DNA of 56,621 nucleotides, from positions 1 to 56,621 of the forward strand of contig JAFLSI010000002.1 in assembly GCA_022511025.1 (NCBI GenBank). The letters are read 5' to 3'. The stretch is from Rikenella sp. Its GTDB lineage: Bacteria > Bacteroidota > Bacteroidia > Bacteroidales > Rikenellaceae. Under the pieces are notes generated by a model, which was not told where the DNA came from, ran no database searches, and worked only from the letters and a program-made list of their open reading frames with translations. The position numbers and the translations under genes are program-made. Below are positions 1 through 8,906 of the stretch, in pieces (the first letter of the stretch is position 1; every line of letters begins with the position of its first letter).

Positions 1-60
1 GCTGGCTCCGACACTCGGCGGTGCTCGTGTCTCCACGCCGGGCGGCTGACCCAATAGCAC
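1..60. repeat. Partial copy of the dispersed intergenic repeat
   Basis: gctggctccgacactcggcggtgctcgtgtctccacgccgggcggctgaccc aligns to 47238-47300 with one gap and scattered substitutions. Confidence 0.65.
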
Positions 61-276
61 TCAACATCCAAAAACGGCCGCCTATACCCCTACACTCGTC
101 CCAAATTTTTTCGGGCGCGGGCGGCCTTACGGCCGCCATTAAAAGCGGCGGGCCTGCAAGCCCGCCGCCATATTCCCCCCGATCCCCCTCAGGCCTCCGC
201 GAAACGGGGAGACACAGACCGCGGGACATCAATGTCCCGCGGTCTATATCTCCCGTTCCGTTTCGCGTCGCCCGGA

Positions 277-2616
277 TTATTCTTGGAGGCAACGCACCTG
301 ACGACCGTACGCACGGTAGGCGCTGTTCTGCGGGGTAACCCCACTGTAGCTGAAGTGCAAGTAGTAGGCATTGGTGCCGCTCGCCGACGACGACCAGCTG
401 TACCCGCTCTGGCCGACGTAGTACAACTGACCATTGCCGCGGTAGCGGTTGCCCGGCGCAGGGTACCACGCCTTCACGTTCCCCGAAGCCGGCTGGTAGA
501 GGCGGCCGTTCCGCGCGCTCTGCACGAAAGCCGGAGTCCCGCTCTGGGTCTGCTGCACACCGTTGATGTAGTAGAAGAACGGAGCCGCGTAAGCATCAGT
601 ACCGAAGTCATCCCACGTGCCGTTCGGGGCAATACGCCACCCCTTCGGACACGGGTCATAAGCACTCTTCGGACCTCCATCGCCCCACAAATTGTTATCC
701 TGGTAATCTGCATTATCCGTGTACCAGTCGCAAATACCAGAGGCATTCGAGATAAACCGGGTCGGATTCTTGATCGAATATTGCAACGTGTTATTACCTG
801 TTTTCGCAGTGCCTACATCGACATTTTGAACCGTACCTGCCGAAGAACTGTAGCCCAATTCCATCGTTTTATTCGACGTTCCGTCTGCCCCGTACATAAT
901 CCGCGTAAGAGCCTGTTGGTTCGTGGTGCTTCCCTCACCGCTCCACTGAGGCAGCGGGTCTTTCCGTCCCCACTGGTAGAAGAGACCGAAACTATTGGCA
1001 TCGGCCGCAGCAGGCGCTGCATACAATCCGGACAAAGCCCCGAGGTTCCGGTCCATAATCACCCGGCCGGGATTCAAAGCCATGAATTTTTCGCCGTAAG
1101 TATGCACCTGACCGCCGCTCACGGTGTAAGCGGTGTTGGCGGTACGCACACCGGTACCGGCTTCGTTCGGGTCGTAGCTCGTTACCCAAACGTGCCAGCT
1201 CCACAGAATATCGCCGCCGCTCGTATTATTATACAGAGCAACCACTGCATTCCCCTGAGTAGTTTTGGAGGATTTGACGGTCAACAGGCCGTTCACCTTA
1301 TCCAAGGTTACGTCGCCGGCATTGATCACATTCCCGTCCTGCCACAAAATCTCAGCCCGCAACGTTGCGCTCGCACCGAGTGCCGGCAGGCTCGTCCAGC
1401 TGTTGCCGTTCACTTTCCGGATATCGAACGTTACGGCCCCTGCATCGCCCGAATTGGGTTTGATGATGGCGCTGTTGTTCATGTCGAAGGTCTCAACGGT
1501 TACACGGCCGTCGGAGGTGTTGGTGCCGAGGATGTCGACAGTTACGTTGTAGACGTTGTTCCGCAGGACGTTGAAGTCGCCCATGTTGGTCGACGGGTCG
1601 CCGAGCAAAATGGCATAGGTGGCACGTTCGCTCTTGGCGGAACTCTTGTAATCGCCTTTGATTTCGATATAGGTGGCGTTGCCGTCGGTCTTGCTCAGCA
1701 CGCGGTCGCCGGCCGAGGTGATGCCGGAAACAACGGTCCGGACGTTTTCAGGTACGTACCACACGAATTTCTTATATCCGCCATCGTCGGCTGCATTGGC
1801 TACCGTTTCGGCCGGATAGTCGATGTGGCTGCCGTTCGCTTTTGCCGGGAAAACGCTCGATGTGGAGAGTTCGCCGCAGAATGCGATATTGGCGGAGACG
1901 TTCCGCATCTGTACGCCGGTTACGGTGAAGCCGCTGAACGAGTCGGCCACTTTGTACTTCAGGATCACTTTAGCCACGAGGCGTTTCATGTTCACGTTGC
2001 CGATGGCAGCGGCAGAGTTGACAGTCCCGGTGTAAACCCCGAGCATCGGAATCCCGCTGTTGCCGTCGGGTTTGTATTCGGTGCCGATGGTTTTCAGCAC
2101 GGCTGCGAGTTTCTGTTCGTTGGCAACGTTCTCCGTGTTAAAGAAACTCGGCGAGTGGGTGTTGGCCACGAAATATACTTTCCCGCCCGCTTCCGCATTG
2201 GAGGTCAGATTGACGGAAAGATTGTAGGTGGCGTCGATCCCCGAACTGCTCCCGCTGGAGGCCGGAATGTCGGTCGTGTAATAGGGGGTACCGAGCAGTG
2301 TCCCGTCGGCCTTGAACTGAATGGCCCACACGTTCTGGACTTTGGAGTCGTCGGTGGTGGTGAGTTCGGTGGTCGACTTGGTGTCTGCCGCTCCGCCGAC
2401 GCTGACTGCGAGCGAGGAGTTTTCAACTCCCGCTGCGGCTTTGGTGGCGGCGGTAAATCCGCTCCCGGGCTGACTCAAGGCTTCGGCACTCAGGGATACC
2501 GTTACGGGCAGCTCGTTGGGCCGACCGGTGGTCTCCGGATGCTGAATGTCTGATTTCGTGCACGATGCCAAACCGAAACCGACGGCGACAACTGCAAAAA
2601 TCATCAATCTTTTCAT
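277..2616 (-). CDS. Fimbrillin-family lipoprotein with C-terminal FISUMP-like domain
   Basis: ORF restart at MKRLMIFAVVAVGFGLASC (lipobox); C-terminus DPCPKGWRIAPNGTW...GYSWSSSASGTNAYYLHF...GRQVRCLQE typical of FISUMP-type ends of Bacteroidetes fimbrillin-like proteins. Confidence 0.8.
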   Translation of the reverse strand: MKRLMIFAVVAVGFGLASCTKSDIQHPETTGRPNELPVTVSLSAEALSQPGSGFTAATKAAAGVENSSLAVSVGGAADTKSTTELTTTDDSKVQNVWAIQFKADGTLLGTPYYTTDIPASSGSSSGIDATYNLSVNLTSNAEAGGKVYFVANTHSPSFFNTENVANEQKLAAVLKTIGTEYKPDGNSGIPMLGVYTGTVNSAAAIGNVNMKRLVAKVILKYKVADSFSGFTVTGVQMRNVSANIAFCGELSTSSVFPAKANGSHIDYPAETVANAADDGGYKKFVWYVPENVRTVVSGITSAGDRVLSKTDGNATYIEIKGDYKSSAKSERATYAILLGDPSTNMGDFNVLRNNVYNVTVDILGTNTSDGRVTVETFDMNNSAIIKPNSGDAGAVTFDIRKVNGNSWTSLPALGASATLRAEILWQDGNVINAGDVTLDKVNGLLTVKSSKTTQGNAVVALYNNTSGGDILWSWHVWVTSYDPNEAGTGVRTANTAYTVSGGQVHTYGEKFMALNPGRVIMDRNLGALSGLYAAPAAADANSFGLFYQWGRKDPLPQWSGEGSTTNQQALTRIMYGADGTSNKTMELGYSSSAGTVQNVDVGTAKTGNNTLQYSIKNPTRFISNASGICDWYTDNADYQDNNLWGDGGPKSAYDPCPKGWRIAPNGTWDDFGTDAYAAPFFYYINGVQQTQSGTPAFVQSARNGRLYQPASGNVKAWYPAPGNRYRGNGQLYYVGQSGYSWSSSASGTNAYYLHFSYSGVTPQNSAYRAYGRQVRCLQE

Positions 2617-2757
2617 AATCGGTATTGTTGTGTTTTTTATGTTATTTTTTGTACTGTAGTCTCTCGCTCGGTTTTCTTCGGGGTGCGGCGCCTGCCGCGG
2701 GCATATCAATACGTAACGAATCGTATCTCTAAACTTTCTCTCTCCTCCGGGGCTCGC

Positions 2758-3930
2758 TTACTGGCCTACGCTGCTGCCGCTGTCGACACTCCCCCAACCA
2801 CCGACTCCGCCGGATCCGTTCGACCCGATAAAACTGTCGTCCTGTGCCACTGACTGCCAACTCCCGACCTCCAAAACTCCATCGGTTACATCGGGGTTGG
2901 TCCCGACGGCTCCGCTCCAATCGACATTCCCCCAAGTCCCGACGAGAATCGTTCCGTTCGGACCGCCGAAACCGCCCAAATCCTGATCGACTTCGTTCCA
3001 CGAAAGAACGTCGAGCATGAGGTCGATGCTCCCGTTTTTCACGCGTGCGGTGAAACGGTAATCATTCCCTTTCTCAAAGGCCCGCGAGGGGAGTTCTGCG
3101 GTCAGCTTGTAACGGGCGTTTCCGATCTTCACATAAAACTCGGCGGGAACGGCTCCTGCACTCTTAGGCAGGAAAATCCCGGAACCGGAGGCGCCTTTCC
3201 CTTTCTGCGAAGGATCGAGGTAGGAGAAGGTCTTCAACACGCCTTTGTCGTCGGTCCCTCCGACGGTGGGGGTCAAATCGCCGCCGATGGTGTAATCGCC
3301 GGCCGGCGAAACAGCCAACGAATGGAGCACGACGCTGTCGGCAAAAAGATCGGAACTCTCTATCCCGCCTTCCACGGGCTGAACGCTAAAGGTGATTTTC
3401 GCACATTCGTGCTCAAACAGCAACCGAACACTGGTCGACGAACGGTTGATAACCTGACTGCCGACGAATGCACCCAAAAAATCGGTCCCGTGGGCTACGC
3501 CTTTCACGGTCTGGTTGTCTCCCTCGATCTTCCGGGCGGGCGAATAGGCGTAAAAATCATAGGTCCCGTTCCCCAATTCCATCCCTTTCGCTCCGGCGGT
3601 GGCGATTTCCACTCCTTCATCGTCGACGTCGCAGGGTACGAGGGTGGTCCCGTCGCTCTGCACTTTATAGGTTGCTTCTGCTTTGAAAATATCGGTCGCC
3701 AATGCGGGATCGCTCTGACCTGCACCGCCGCTCCGCTGATAAGCAACTACGCGTACGGTGCTCCCGGCTTCCAAAGCTACGTCTGCCTTGGTGGCTGCCT
3801 CCAACTGCAAACTGCCGGCCGAAAAATGAATCTCGCAGCTCTCACCTGCCACACCATCAAAAATGGTGCGACGCTGGCATCCCGCCAATACCCACACTGC
3901 CGCTGCTGCAATCACTAAACAACGTTTCAT
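2758..3930 (-). CDS. Fimbrillin-family (Mfa/FimB-like) lipoprotein
   Basis: Start MKRCLVIAAAAVWVLAGC lipobox; AATKADVALEAGSTVRVVAYQRSG and TYDFYAYSPA motifs typical of fimbrillin family; upstream of and co-directional with the 277..2616 gene. Confidence 0.75.
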   Translation of the reverse strand: MKRCLVIAAAAVWVLAGCQRRTIFDGVAGESCEIHFSAGSLQLEAATKADVALEAGSTVRVVAYQRSGGAGQSDPALATDIFKAEATYKVQSDGTTLVPCDVDDEGVEIATAGAKGMELGNGTYDFYAYSPARKIEGDNQTVKGVAHGTDFLGAFVGSQVINRSSTSVRLLFEHECAKITFSVQPVEGGIESSDLFADSVVLHSLAVSPAGDYTIGGDLTPTVGGTDDKGVLKTFSYLDPSQKGKGASGSGIFLPKSAGAVPAEFYVKIGNARYKLTAELPSRAFEKGNDYRFTARVKNGSIDLMLDVLSWNEVDQDLGGFGGPNGTILVGTWGNVDWSGAVGTNPDVTDGVLEVGSWQSVAQDDSFIGSNGSGGVGGWGSVDSGSSVGQ

Positions 3931-4000
3931 CTCCGTCTTGCTTGTTTTTACCTCCCGGAAAATACTTAAAGCCAAAGACTTAAATGCCCCGGACTTTACT

Positions 4001-4017
4001 TTTAACCGTTCGATTAA
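4001..4017. repeat. Putative serine-invertase crossover site L (TTTAACCG-TT-CGATTAA)
   Basis: Imperfect dyad around a 2-bp TT core; inverted partner at 4169-4185 has core AA. Confidence 0.75.
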
Positions 4018-4168
4018 ATACTAATAGTGCTACAAATGTATGACAAGTTCTTGAATATCCAAAAAATTTTTGCCCTTATTCTTTGCCCCTGCTTCGTCTC
4101 AAAGTACCTCGCATATGACAAAATGGCGCTCCAATCCGGTTTTTCCCTATCCTCAATAACGCTTTCCA
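4018..4168. promoter_or_regulatory. Putative invertible promoter segment (fimbrillin phase switch)
   Basis: 151 bp bounded by inverted crossover-like sites, next to an invertase gene, containing one consensus promoter. Confidence 0.75.
4033..4063 (-). promoter_or_regulatory. Bacteroidetes-type promoter directed at fimbrillin operon
   Basis: Minus strand TTTG (4063-4060), N19, TACATTTG (4040-4033) = TTTG-N19-TAnnTTTG. Confidence 0.8.
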
Positions 4169-4185
4169 TTTAACCGAACGATTAA
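4169..4185. repeat. Putative serine-invertase crossover site R (TTTAACCG-AA-CGATTAA)
   Basis: Partner of 4001-4017; core AA is the complement of TT, i.e. inverted orientation. Confidence 0.75.
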
Positions 4186-4305
4186 TTGAATGGGTCCGGC
4201 TGCAAAACAAAAGGTTCCATTTATAGCTATATTTATTATACACAGACTTTTATGCGACTATATGCGTATGTATCCTACTTACTTTATCAAATCTTTTATT
4301 CTACT

Positions 4306-4908
4306 ATGGTTATCGCTTATCTTAGGGTCAGCACGGAAAAACAACACCTCGAAAACCAACACCTCGAAATCTCAAAGTTCGCCGAGGCCCGAAACATCAA
4401 AATCGACCGCTGGGTTACCGAAATCGTCAGCGGAAAAACCAAACGCTCGGAAAGACGACTCGGAGCCCTCATCCGAAGACTCAAAAAAGGAGATACGCTG
4501 ATCGTTACGGAACTCTCCAGACTCAGCCGAACACTGCTCGATATCATGTCGATCCTCAATATCTGCATGGAAAAACAAATCACGGTCTACAGTACCAAAG
4601 ATGGCTATGCGTTCGATAACAACATCAATAGCAAGGTCCTGGCGTTCGCGTTCGGTCTGGTTGCGGAAATCGAACACAACCTGATCTCGCTCCGTACCAA
4701 AGAGGCGCTGGCTCTCAAAAAAGCCGAGGGAATCCGTATCGGCAGACCGGTCGGAAGCCGGGTCAAACTCCAAAAATTGATCGATGACAAAAAAAAGGTG
4801 ATCGATATGCTCAACCAAGGGGTGTCGATCGCGCATATCTGCCGGGAATACCAAGTCTCGCGAGGGGTGTTCTACCAATTCCGAAACCAGTGTCTGGCGG
4901 CATCCTGA
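4306..4908 (+). CDS. Serine site-specific recombinase / DNA invertase (Mpi/Hin/Pin family)
   Basis: MVIAYLRVSTEKQHLENQ (catalytic Ser), TELSRLSRTLLDIM, FAFGLVAEIEHNLIS.RTKEALA..KAEG...GRPVGS, C-terminal HTH ICREYQVSRGVFYQF. Confidence 0.95.
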   Translation: MVIAYLRVSTEKQHLENQHLEISKFAEARNIKIDRWVTEIVSGKTKRSERRLGALIRRLKKGDTLIVTELSRLSRTLLDIMSILNICMEKQITVYSTKDGYAFDNNINSKVLAFAFGLVAEIEHNLISLRTKEALALKKAEGIRIGRPVGSRVKLQKLIDDKKKVIDMLNQGVSIAHICREYQVSRGVFYQFRNQCLAAS

Positions 4909-4938
4909 CTCGCGCGCAATGAAACAATCAAACAGTAA

Positions 4939-4982
4939 GCCGGTCGTTTCAGCCAGCGCCGGCGCTGGCTGAAACGACCGGC
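4939..4982. repeat. 44-bp perfect spacer-less palindrome
   Basis: gccggtcgtttcagccagcgcc | ggcgctggctgaaacgaccggc, exact reverse complements. Confidence 0.95.
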
Positions 4983-5026
4983 GCTGGCTGAGACGGCCGG
5001 CGCGGAAATTGTGCGGTGCACAGGCA

Positions 5027-5076
5027 GCGCGGGCGAACGCTCCCCCTTCGGAGCGTCCGCCCGCGCGTTTTTTTCT
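5027..5076 (+). terminator. Rho-independent terminator after invertase
   Basis: gcgcgggcgaacgctcc-cccttc-ggagcgtccgcccgcgc (one mismatch) followed by gttttttt. Confidence 0.85.
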
Positions 5077-5127
5077 CTCCTATTATATAATAGGTGTGGT
5101 TCCGAACCAACCCCTAACGGGGTGAAA

Positions 5128-6138
5128 TCAGTCCAATACTACCAGTTCATACGTCTGACTCCCCAACCCGATCGCTTCGGCATGCTCCAACGTGTGCATG
5201 CCGTGGCGCGAGTCGATCCGTTCGATCAAATGGATCTTGCCGTGATCCTCGGATGCGCGCACCAAATCGGTGCATGCTTTGTCCAATGCCACCGGATCGA
5301 GCGAAGCCAATATCCCGATGTCGCCCATCTGAGGATCCTCCGGCGAGGAGTCGCAATCGCAATCGACGGACAAATTGTTGGCTACGCTGATATACAGAAT
5401 CCGGTCGCCGCAATGGTCGGCCACGGCTTTGGCCGCTTCGGCCATCGACTCCAAAAAGTCGTCCTGTTCCGGCAGGTTGTTCCACAGTTCGTCCGGATTC
5501 TTGATCTTGCCGGCCGTGTGGATCCAGGTCTTCCCCTCGGCCGAGGCGATCCCGATCGACATGTTCTTCACCGCTCCGCCGAAACCGCCCATCGCATGGC
5601 CCTTGAAATGCGACAGCACGATCGTGAAGTCGTAGTCCGGATAGCTCTTCCCGACATAATCCTCGGTCAGGTGCTTCCCGCCGGCAACCGGCAGGGCGAC
5701 CTCTCCCTCGGAATCCATAATGTCGACCGGAGCGATCGCTGTGAAGCCATGCTCCTCGGCCGCTTTCCGGTGGCTCTCCACATCGGAGCGCCGACCCTTG
5801 TAAGCGGTGTTGCATTCGACGATCGTCCCGTTCACTTTCTGCACCAAATCCTTGATGAGCACCGGTTGCAGGTAGTTGTGGCCGCCGGGTTCGCCGGTCG
5901 ACAGTTTCACGGCCACTTTGCCGGTGGCCTCGCGTCCCAATGCCTCGTAGATCTTCACGAGGTTTTCGGCCGAGATCTCTTTGAACAGGTAGACTTTAGC
6001 CGCTTTCGACTCGTCCGCCCCCTGTGCGCAAGAGAGGCTCAGGCCTGCCGCCGAAACGGCCAATCCGCAAGAAATCATAGTGATGATTTTTTTCATATCG
6101 GTCTGTTTTTTCATGGAATTATTCGTAGTAAGCCTCAA
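5128..6138 (-). CDS. DUF362 domain-containing exported protein
   Basis: Signal peptide (MKKIITMISCGLAVSAAGLSLSC) and GHAMGGFGGAVKNMSIGIAS...KTWIHTAG typical of DUF362. Confidence 0.8.
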   Translation of the reverse strand: MRLTTNNSMKKQTDMKKIITMISCGLAVSAAGLSLSCAQGADESKAAKVYLFKEISAENLVKIYEALGREATGKVAVKLSTGEPGGHNYLQPVLIKDLVQKVNGTIVECNTAYKGRRSDVESHRKAAEEHGFTAIAPVDIMDSEGEVALPVAGGKHLTEDYVGKSYPDYDFTIVLSHFKGHAMGGFGGAVKNMSIGIASAEGKTWIHTAGKIKNPDELWNNLPEQDDFLESMAEAAKAVADHCGDRILYISVANNLSVDCDCDSSPEDPQMGDIGILASLDPVALDKACTDLVRASEDHGKIHLIERIDSRHGMHTLEHAEAIGLGSQTYELVVLD

Positions 6139-8027
6139 AAACTCAGATTCACCCCGGCCAGCACCGTCGCCCGCGGCATCGGAAACCCGGCGTTGATCTC
6201 ATAGCGTTGCGCCAGCAGATTTTCGCCCCGCGCCCAGAAGGTCAGCCAGTCCGTCGCCCGAAACGACGCCCGCAGGTTCCACAGGACGAAATCCTCCCGC
6301 TCGGCCGGCTCCAGCGACTTGTACAGCCCCGCCACATACTGCACCCCCGTCGAAACCGTCCAACGTCCCTTCGCCCAGTCGACACCGCCGTAGAGTTTGT
6401 GTTCCGGCGAGGCCAGCACCGGGTGTTCCATGTGCAGATAGCTGTAATTGGCCTCGACCGACCACTCGGACGAAATCCGGTAAGCGATCTGCGCCTCGGC
6501 CCCCGCATTCTCGACCCGCCCCGTATTGACATTCGTCGGCCGGCCGTCGACCGGCATCCGCATAATCAGATTTTCGCCGTCGATATAGAACAGATTCACT
6601 CCGTAAAACAGGCGCCCGTCGAGCAGCCGCTGCGCATAGGAGAGTTCGTAGCTCCACAGCCGTTCCGGTTTCAGGTCGGGATTGGCCGGACGGAACATGT
6701 ACATCTCGCGGATCGTCGGATAGCGAAATCCCTTCGCCGCCCGCAGTTTGATCTCCGCCCCGTGCGGCAGGGAGAACGACACCCCCGCCTGCGGCACCCA
6801 CTCCGTCCCGACATGCGAATGGTGGTCGATCCTCACCCCCGCATCCAAGGTCAGCCACGGCGCGACCGTCTGCCGAAAATCGACATACCCCGCCACCTCG
6901 TCCTGCATCTTGTCCACGAGCGGCTCGCACCGGCCGTCCAAGTAGCGGTTCCACGACCGGCCGCCGAAATGGAAATAGTCCGCCCCCACCGTCAGCCGGT
7001 TTCCCTCGAAGAGCCGGGCACTCTGGAACCACGACACGCCGAGCATCCGGTCTCGCGACAGGAAGCGGTAATCCAACGGCTCTCCTCCCGGATGGTACCC
7101 GTCGTCGATCCAGTGGTTCCCCCAGTTGGCGAAAAAACTCAGCGAACCGGAGGTGTGTCCGTAGTCATTCTCGACCGCCACCGATGCCATACCGCGCGTG
7201 ATCCGCTGGTCGTTGTCGATCAGCGGGTCGAAAATTTCGCCCGGATTCGAGGCGTTGAAATGGATCAAGTTCACATCGGCCAGCACGTTCCACGCCTCCG
7301 AAATCTCGTACCCCAACTTGGCATATCCGCCGTACTGCTCGAACCCCATATCGGCCCGGTGGCCGTCGGTCCGGTTGTACGAAGCGCCGACCACGCTGGA
7401 GAAGCGTCCTTTGCGAATCCGGTTGGTCGCTTCGCTCTGGAAGGTATTGAACGAGCCGTAACCCAACCGGGCATGGGTCCGCACTCCGTCCTCCTGCATC
7501 CGGCGCGTAACGATGTTGATCACGCCTCCCATCGCATTCGACCCGTACAGCGTGGAGGCCGGCCCCCGCACCACTTCGACCCGTTCGGCAAGCATCGACT
7601 GGCAAGCATCCGCAATCGGGTGCCCCATCAGCCCGGCATACTGGGGATGGCCGTCGACCAGCACCAACAGGCCGGTGGTCGGCACGCCCGCCTGCGACGC
7701 CCCGCCCACGCCGCGAACCGACATCTGACCGGCCGCTCCGCCCGACACGCCGTACCCCATGATCCCGCGTCCGGTAACGAACAGACCGGGCACCTGTTCC
7801 GTCAGCAGGGGCAGCAGCGACGGTTCGTTGCTGCGCTCGATCTTCGCCCGCCCCACCACCGACACGCTCATCGGCAGGAGGCGAACATCGGTCCGGTTGC
7901 GCGTCCCGGTAACCACCACCGTCTCGGCATCATACACCGGCCCTGCCGGCCGCAGCGAATCACCTTGCGCCGCTGCGAACCGGCAACCCGAACCGAGCAT
8001 CGCTCCGAGCAAAATCCATTTTTTCAT
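6135..8027 (-). CDS. TonB-dependent outer-membrane receptor
   Basis: Plug domain VVVTGTRNRTDVRLLPMSVSVV...RVEVVRGPASTLYGSNAMGGVINIVTR; C-terminal Phe after barrel. Confidence 0.92.
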   Translation of the reverse strand: MKKWILLGAMLGSGCRFAAAQGDSLRPAGPVYDAETVVVTGTRNRTDVRLLPMSVSVVGRAKIERSNEPSLLPLLTEQVPGLFVTGRGIMGYGVSGGAAGQMSVRGVGGASQAGVPTTGLLVLVDGHPQYAGLMGHPIADACQSMLAERVEVVRGPASTLYGSNAMGGVINIVTRRMQEDGVRTHARLGYGSFNTFQSEATNRIRKGRFSSVVGASYNRTDGHRADMGFEQYGGYAKLGYEISEAWNVLADVNLIHFNASNPGEIFDPLIDNDQRITRGMASVAVENDYGHTSGSLSFFANWGNHWIDDGYHPGGEPLDYRFLSRDRMLGVSWFQSARLFEGNRLTVGADYFHFGGRSWNRYLDGRCEPLVDKMQDEVAGYVDFRQTVAPWLTLDAGVRIDHHSHVGTEWVPQAGVSFSLPHGAEIKLRAAKGFRYPTIREMYMFRPANPDLKPERLWSYELSYAQRLLDGRLFYGVNLFYIDGENLIMRMPVDGRPTNVNTGRVENAGAEAQIAYRISSEWSVEANYSYLHMEHPVLASPEHKLYGGVDWAKGRWTVSTGVQYVAGLYKSLEPAEREDFVLWNLRASFRATDWLTFWARGENLLAQRYEINAGFPMPRATVLAGVNLSF

Positions 8028-8066
8028 CGTGGCAAAATTTATCGGCCGCACGGACCGTCCGCAAAA

Positions 8067-8900
8067 TTATCGAACCGGTTCGAGTGCGTCATACACCTCG
8101 TCCGAGATCGGTTCGAGCCATTCGGTGGAGGTGTTCTCCCCTTCGATCTCGACCGCCAGATGAGCGAACCAACTGTCGGCCGCCGCCCCGTGCCAGTGTT
8201 TCACGCCGGCCGGAATGTGGATCACCGTACCGGGCAGAATCTCCTGCGCCGGCTGCCCCTCCTCCTGGTACCAGCCGCGCCCGGCCACACCGATCAACAT
8301 CTGTCCTCCGCCCCGGGTCGCGCGGTGGATGTGCCAGTGGTTGCGGCAGCGCGGCTCGAAGGTTACATTGGCGATGCGCACCTGCCGGTCGGAAACGGGC
8401 GCTAAATAGCTTCGACCTGTGAAATACTGCGCATAGGCATCGTTCGGTTCGCCGACCGGGAAGATCATCTCCCGCTGAAAAGCGGTTTTCGCATCGGTCG
8501 AATCGGAGGCCTCGGCCCACACCTCTTTGGCCAACCGGAATGCCCCCCATGCGTTCGGCCAACCGGCATAAAAGGCGATGTGGGTGAGCAGCTCCGCCAT
8601 TTCGGTCCGCGTAACGCCGTTGTCTTTGGCGAACTGGAGATGGTGGCCGAGCGACGAGTCGACGATCCCTTTGCCGACCAAGGCGGCCACGGTAATCAAG
8701 CTGCGTTCCCGGGGAGCGAGTCCCGGCCGGTTCCACACCTCGCCGAAAAGAATGTCGTCGTTGAGTTGGGCGAATTTCGGAGCGAACTCGCCCAACTGAG
8801 TCCGTCCGGCGGTCTGTTCGATCTTTTTCTGTGCCATAACAAGTGGAGTGTTTACTGCGGTCAGTGCAACGATCGCAACGAGTACAATACGCTGTTTCAT
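8067..8900 (-). CDS. Carboxymuconolactone decarboxylase-family / cupin fusion protein
   Basis: N-terminal GLAPRERSLITVAALVGKG...HIAFYAGWPNAWGA; C-terminal cupin HWHIHRATRGGGQMLIGVAGRGWYQEEGQPAQEILPGTVIHIPAGVKHWHGA. Confidence 0.85.
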   Translation of the reverse strand: MKQRIVLVAIVALTAVNTPLVMAQKKIEQTAGRTQLGEFAPKFAQLNDDILFGEVWNRPGLAPRERSLITVAALVGKGIVDSSLGHHLQFAKDNGVTRTEMAELLTHIAFYAGWPNAWGAFRLAKEVWAEASDSTDAKTAFQREMIFPVGEPNDAYAQYFTGRSYLAPVSDRQVRIANVTFEPRCRNHWHIHRATRGGGQMLIGVAGRGWYQEEGQPAQEILPGTVIHIPAGVKHWHGAAADSWFAHLAVEIEGENTSTEWLEPISDEVYDALEPVR

Positions 8901-8906
8901 AGAGAG

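Noticed and set aside
216-245. agaccgcgggacat/atgtcccgcggtct hairpin downstream of the fimbrillin operon
   Set aside because: Probable terminator or GC-rich intergenic stem; no U-tract, so not called as a feature and no special function can be supported.
232-2553. 773-aa plus-strand ORF over the fimbrillin gene (and many similar long antisense ORFs)
   Set aside because: Shadow ORF of a high-GC gene; opposite strand encodes a recognisable fimbrillin lipoprotein. The same applies to 6207..8405, 8985..10208, 10219..11679, 11686..13227, 45444..46988 and others.
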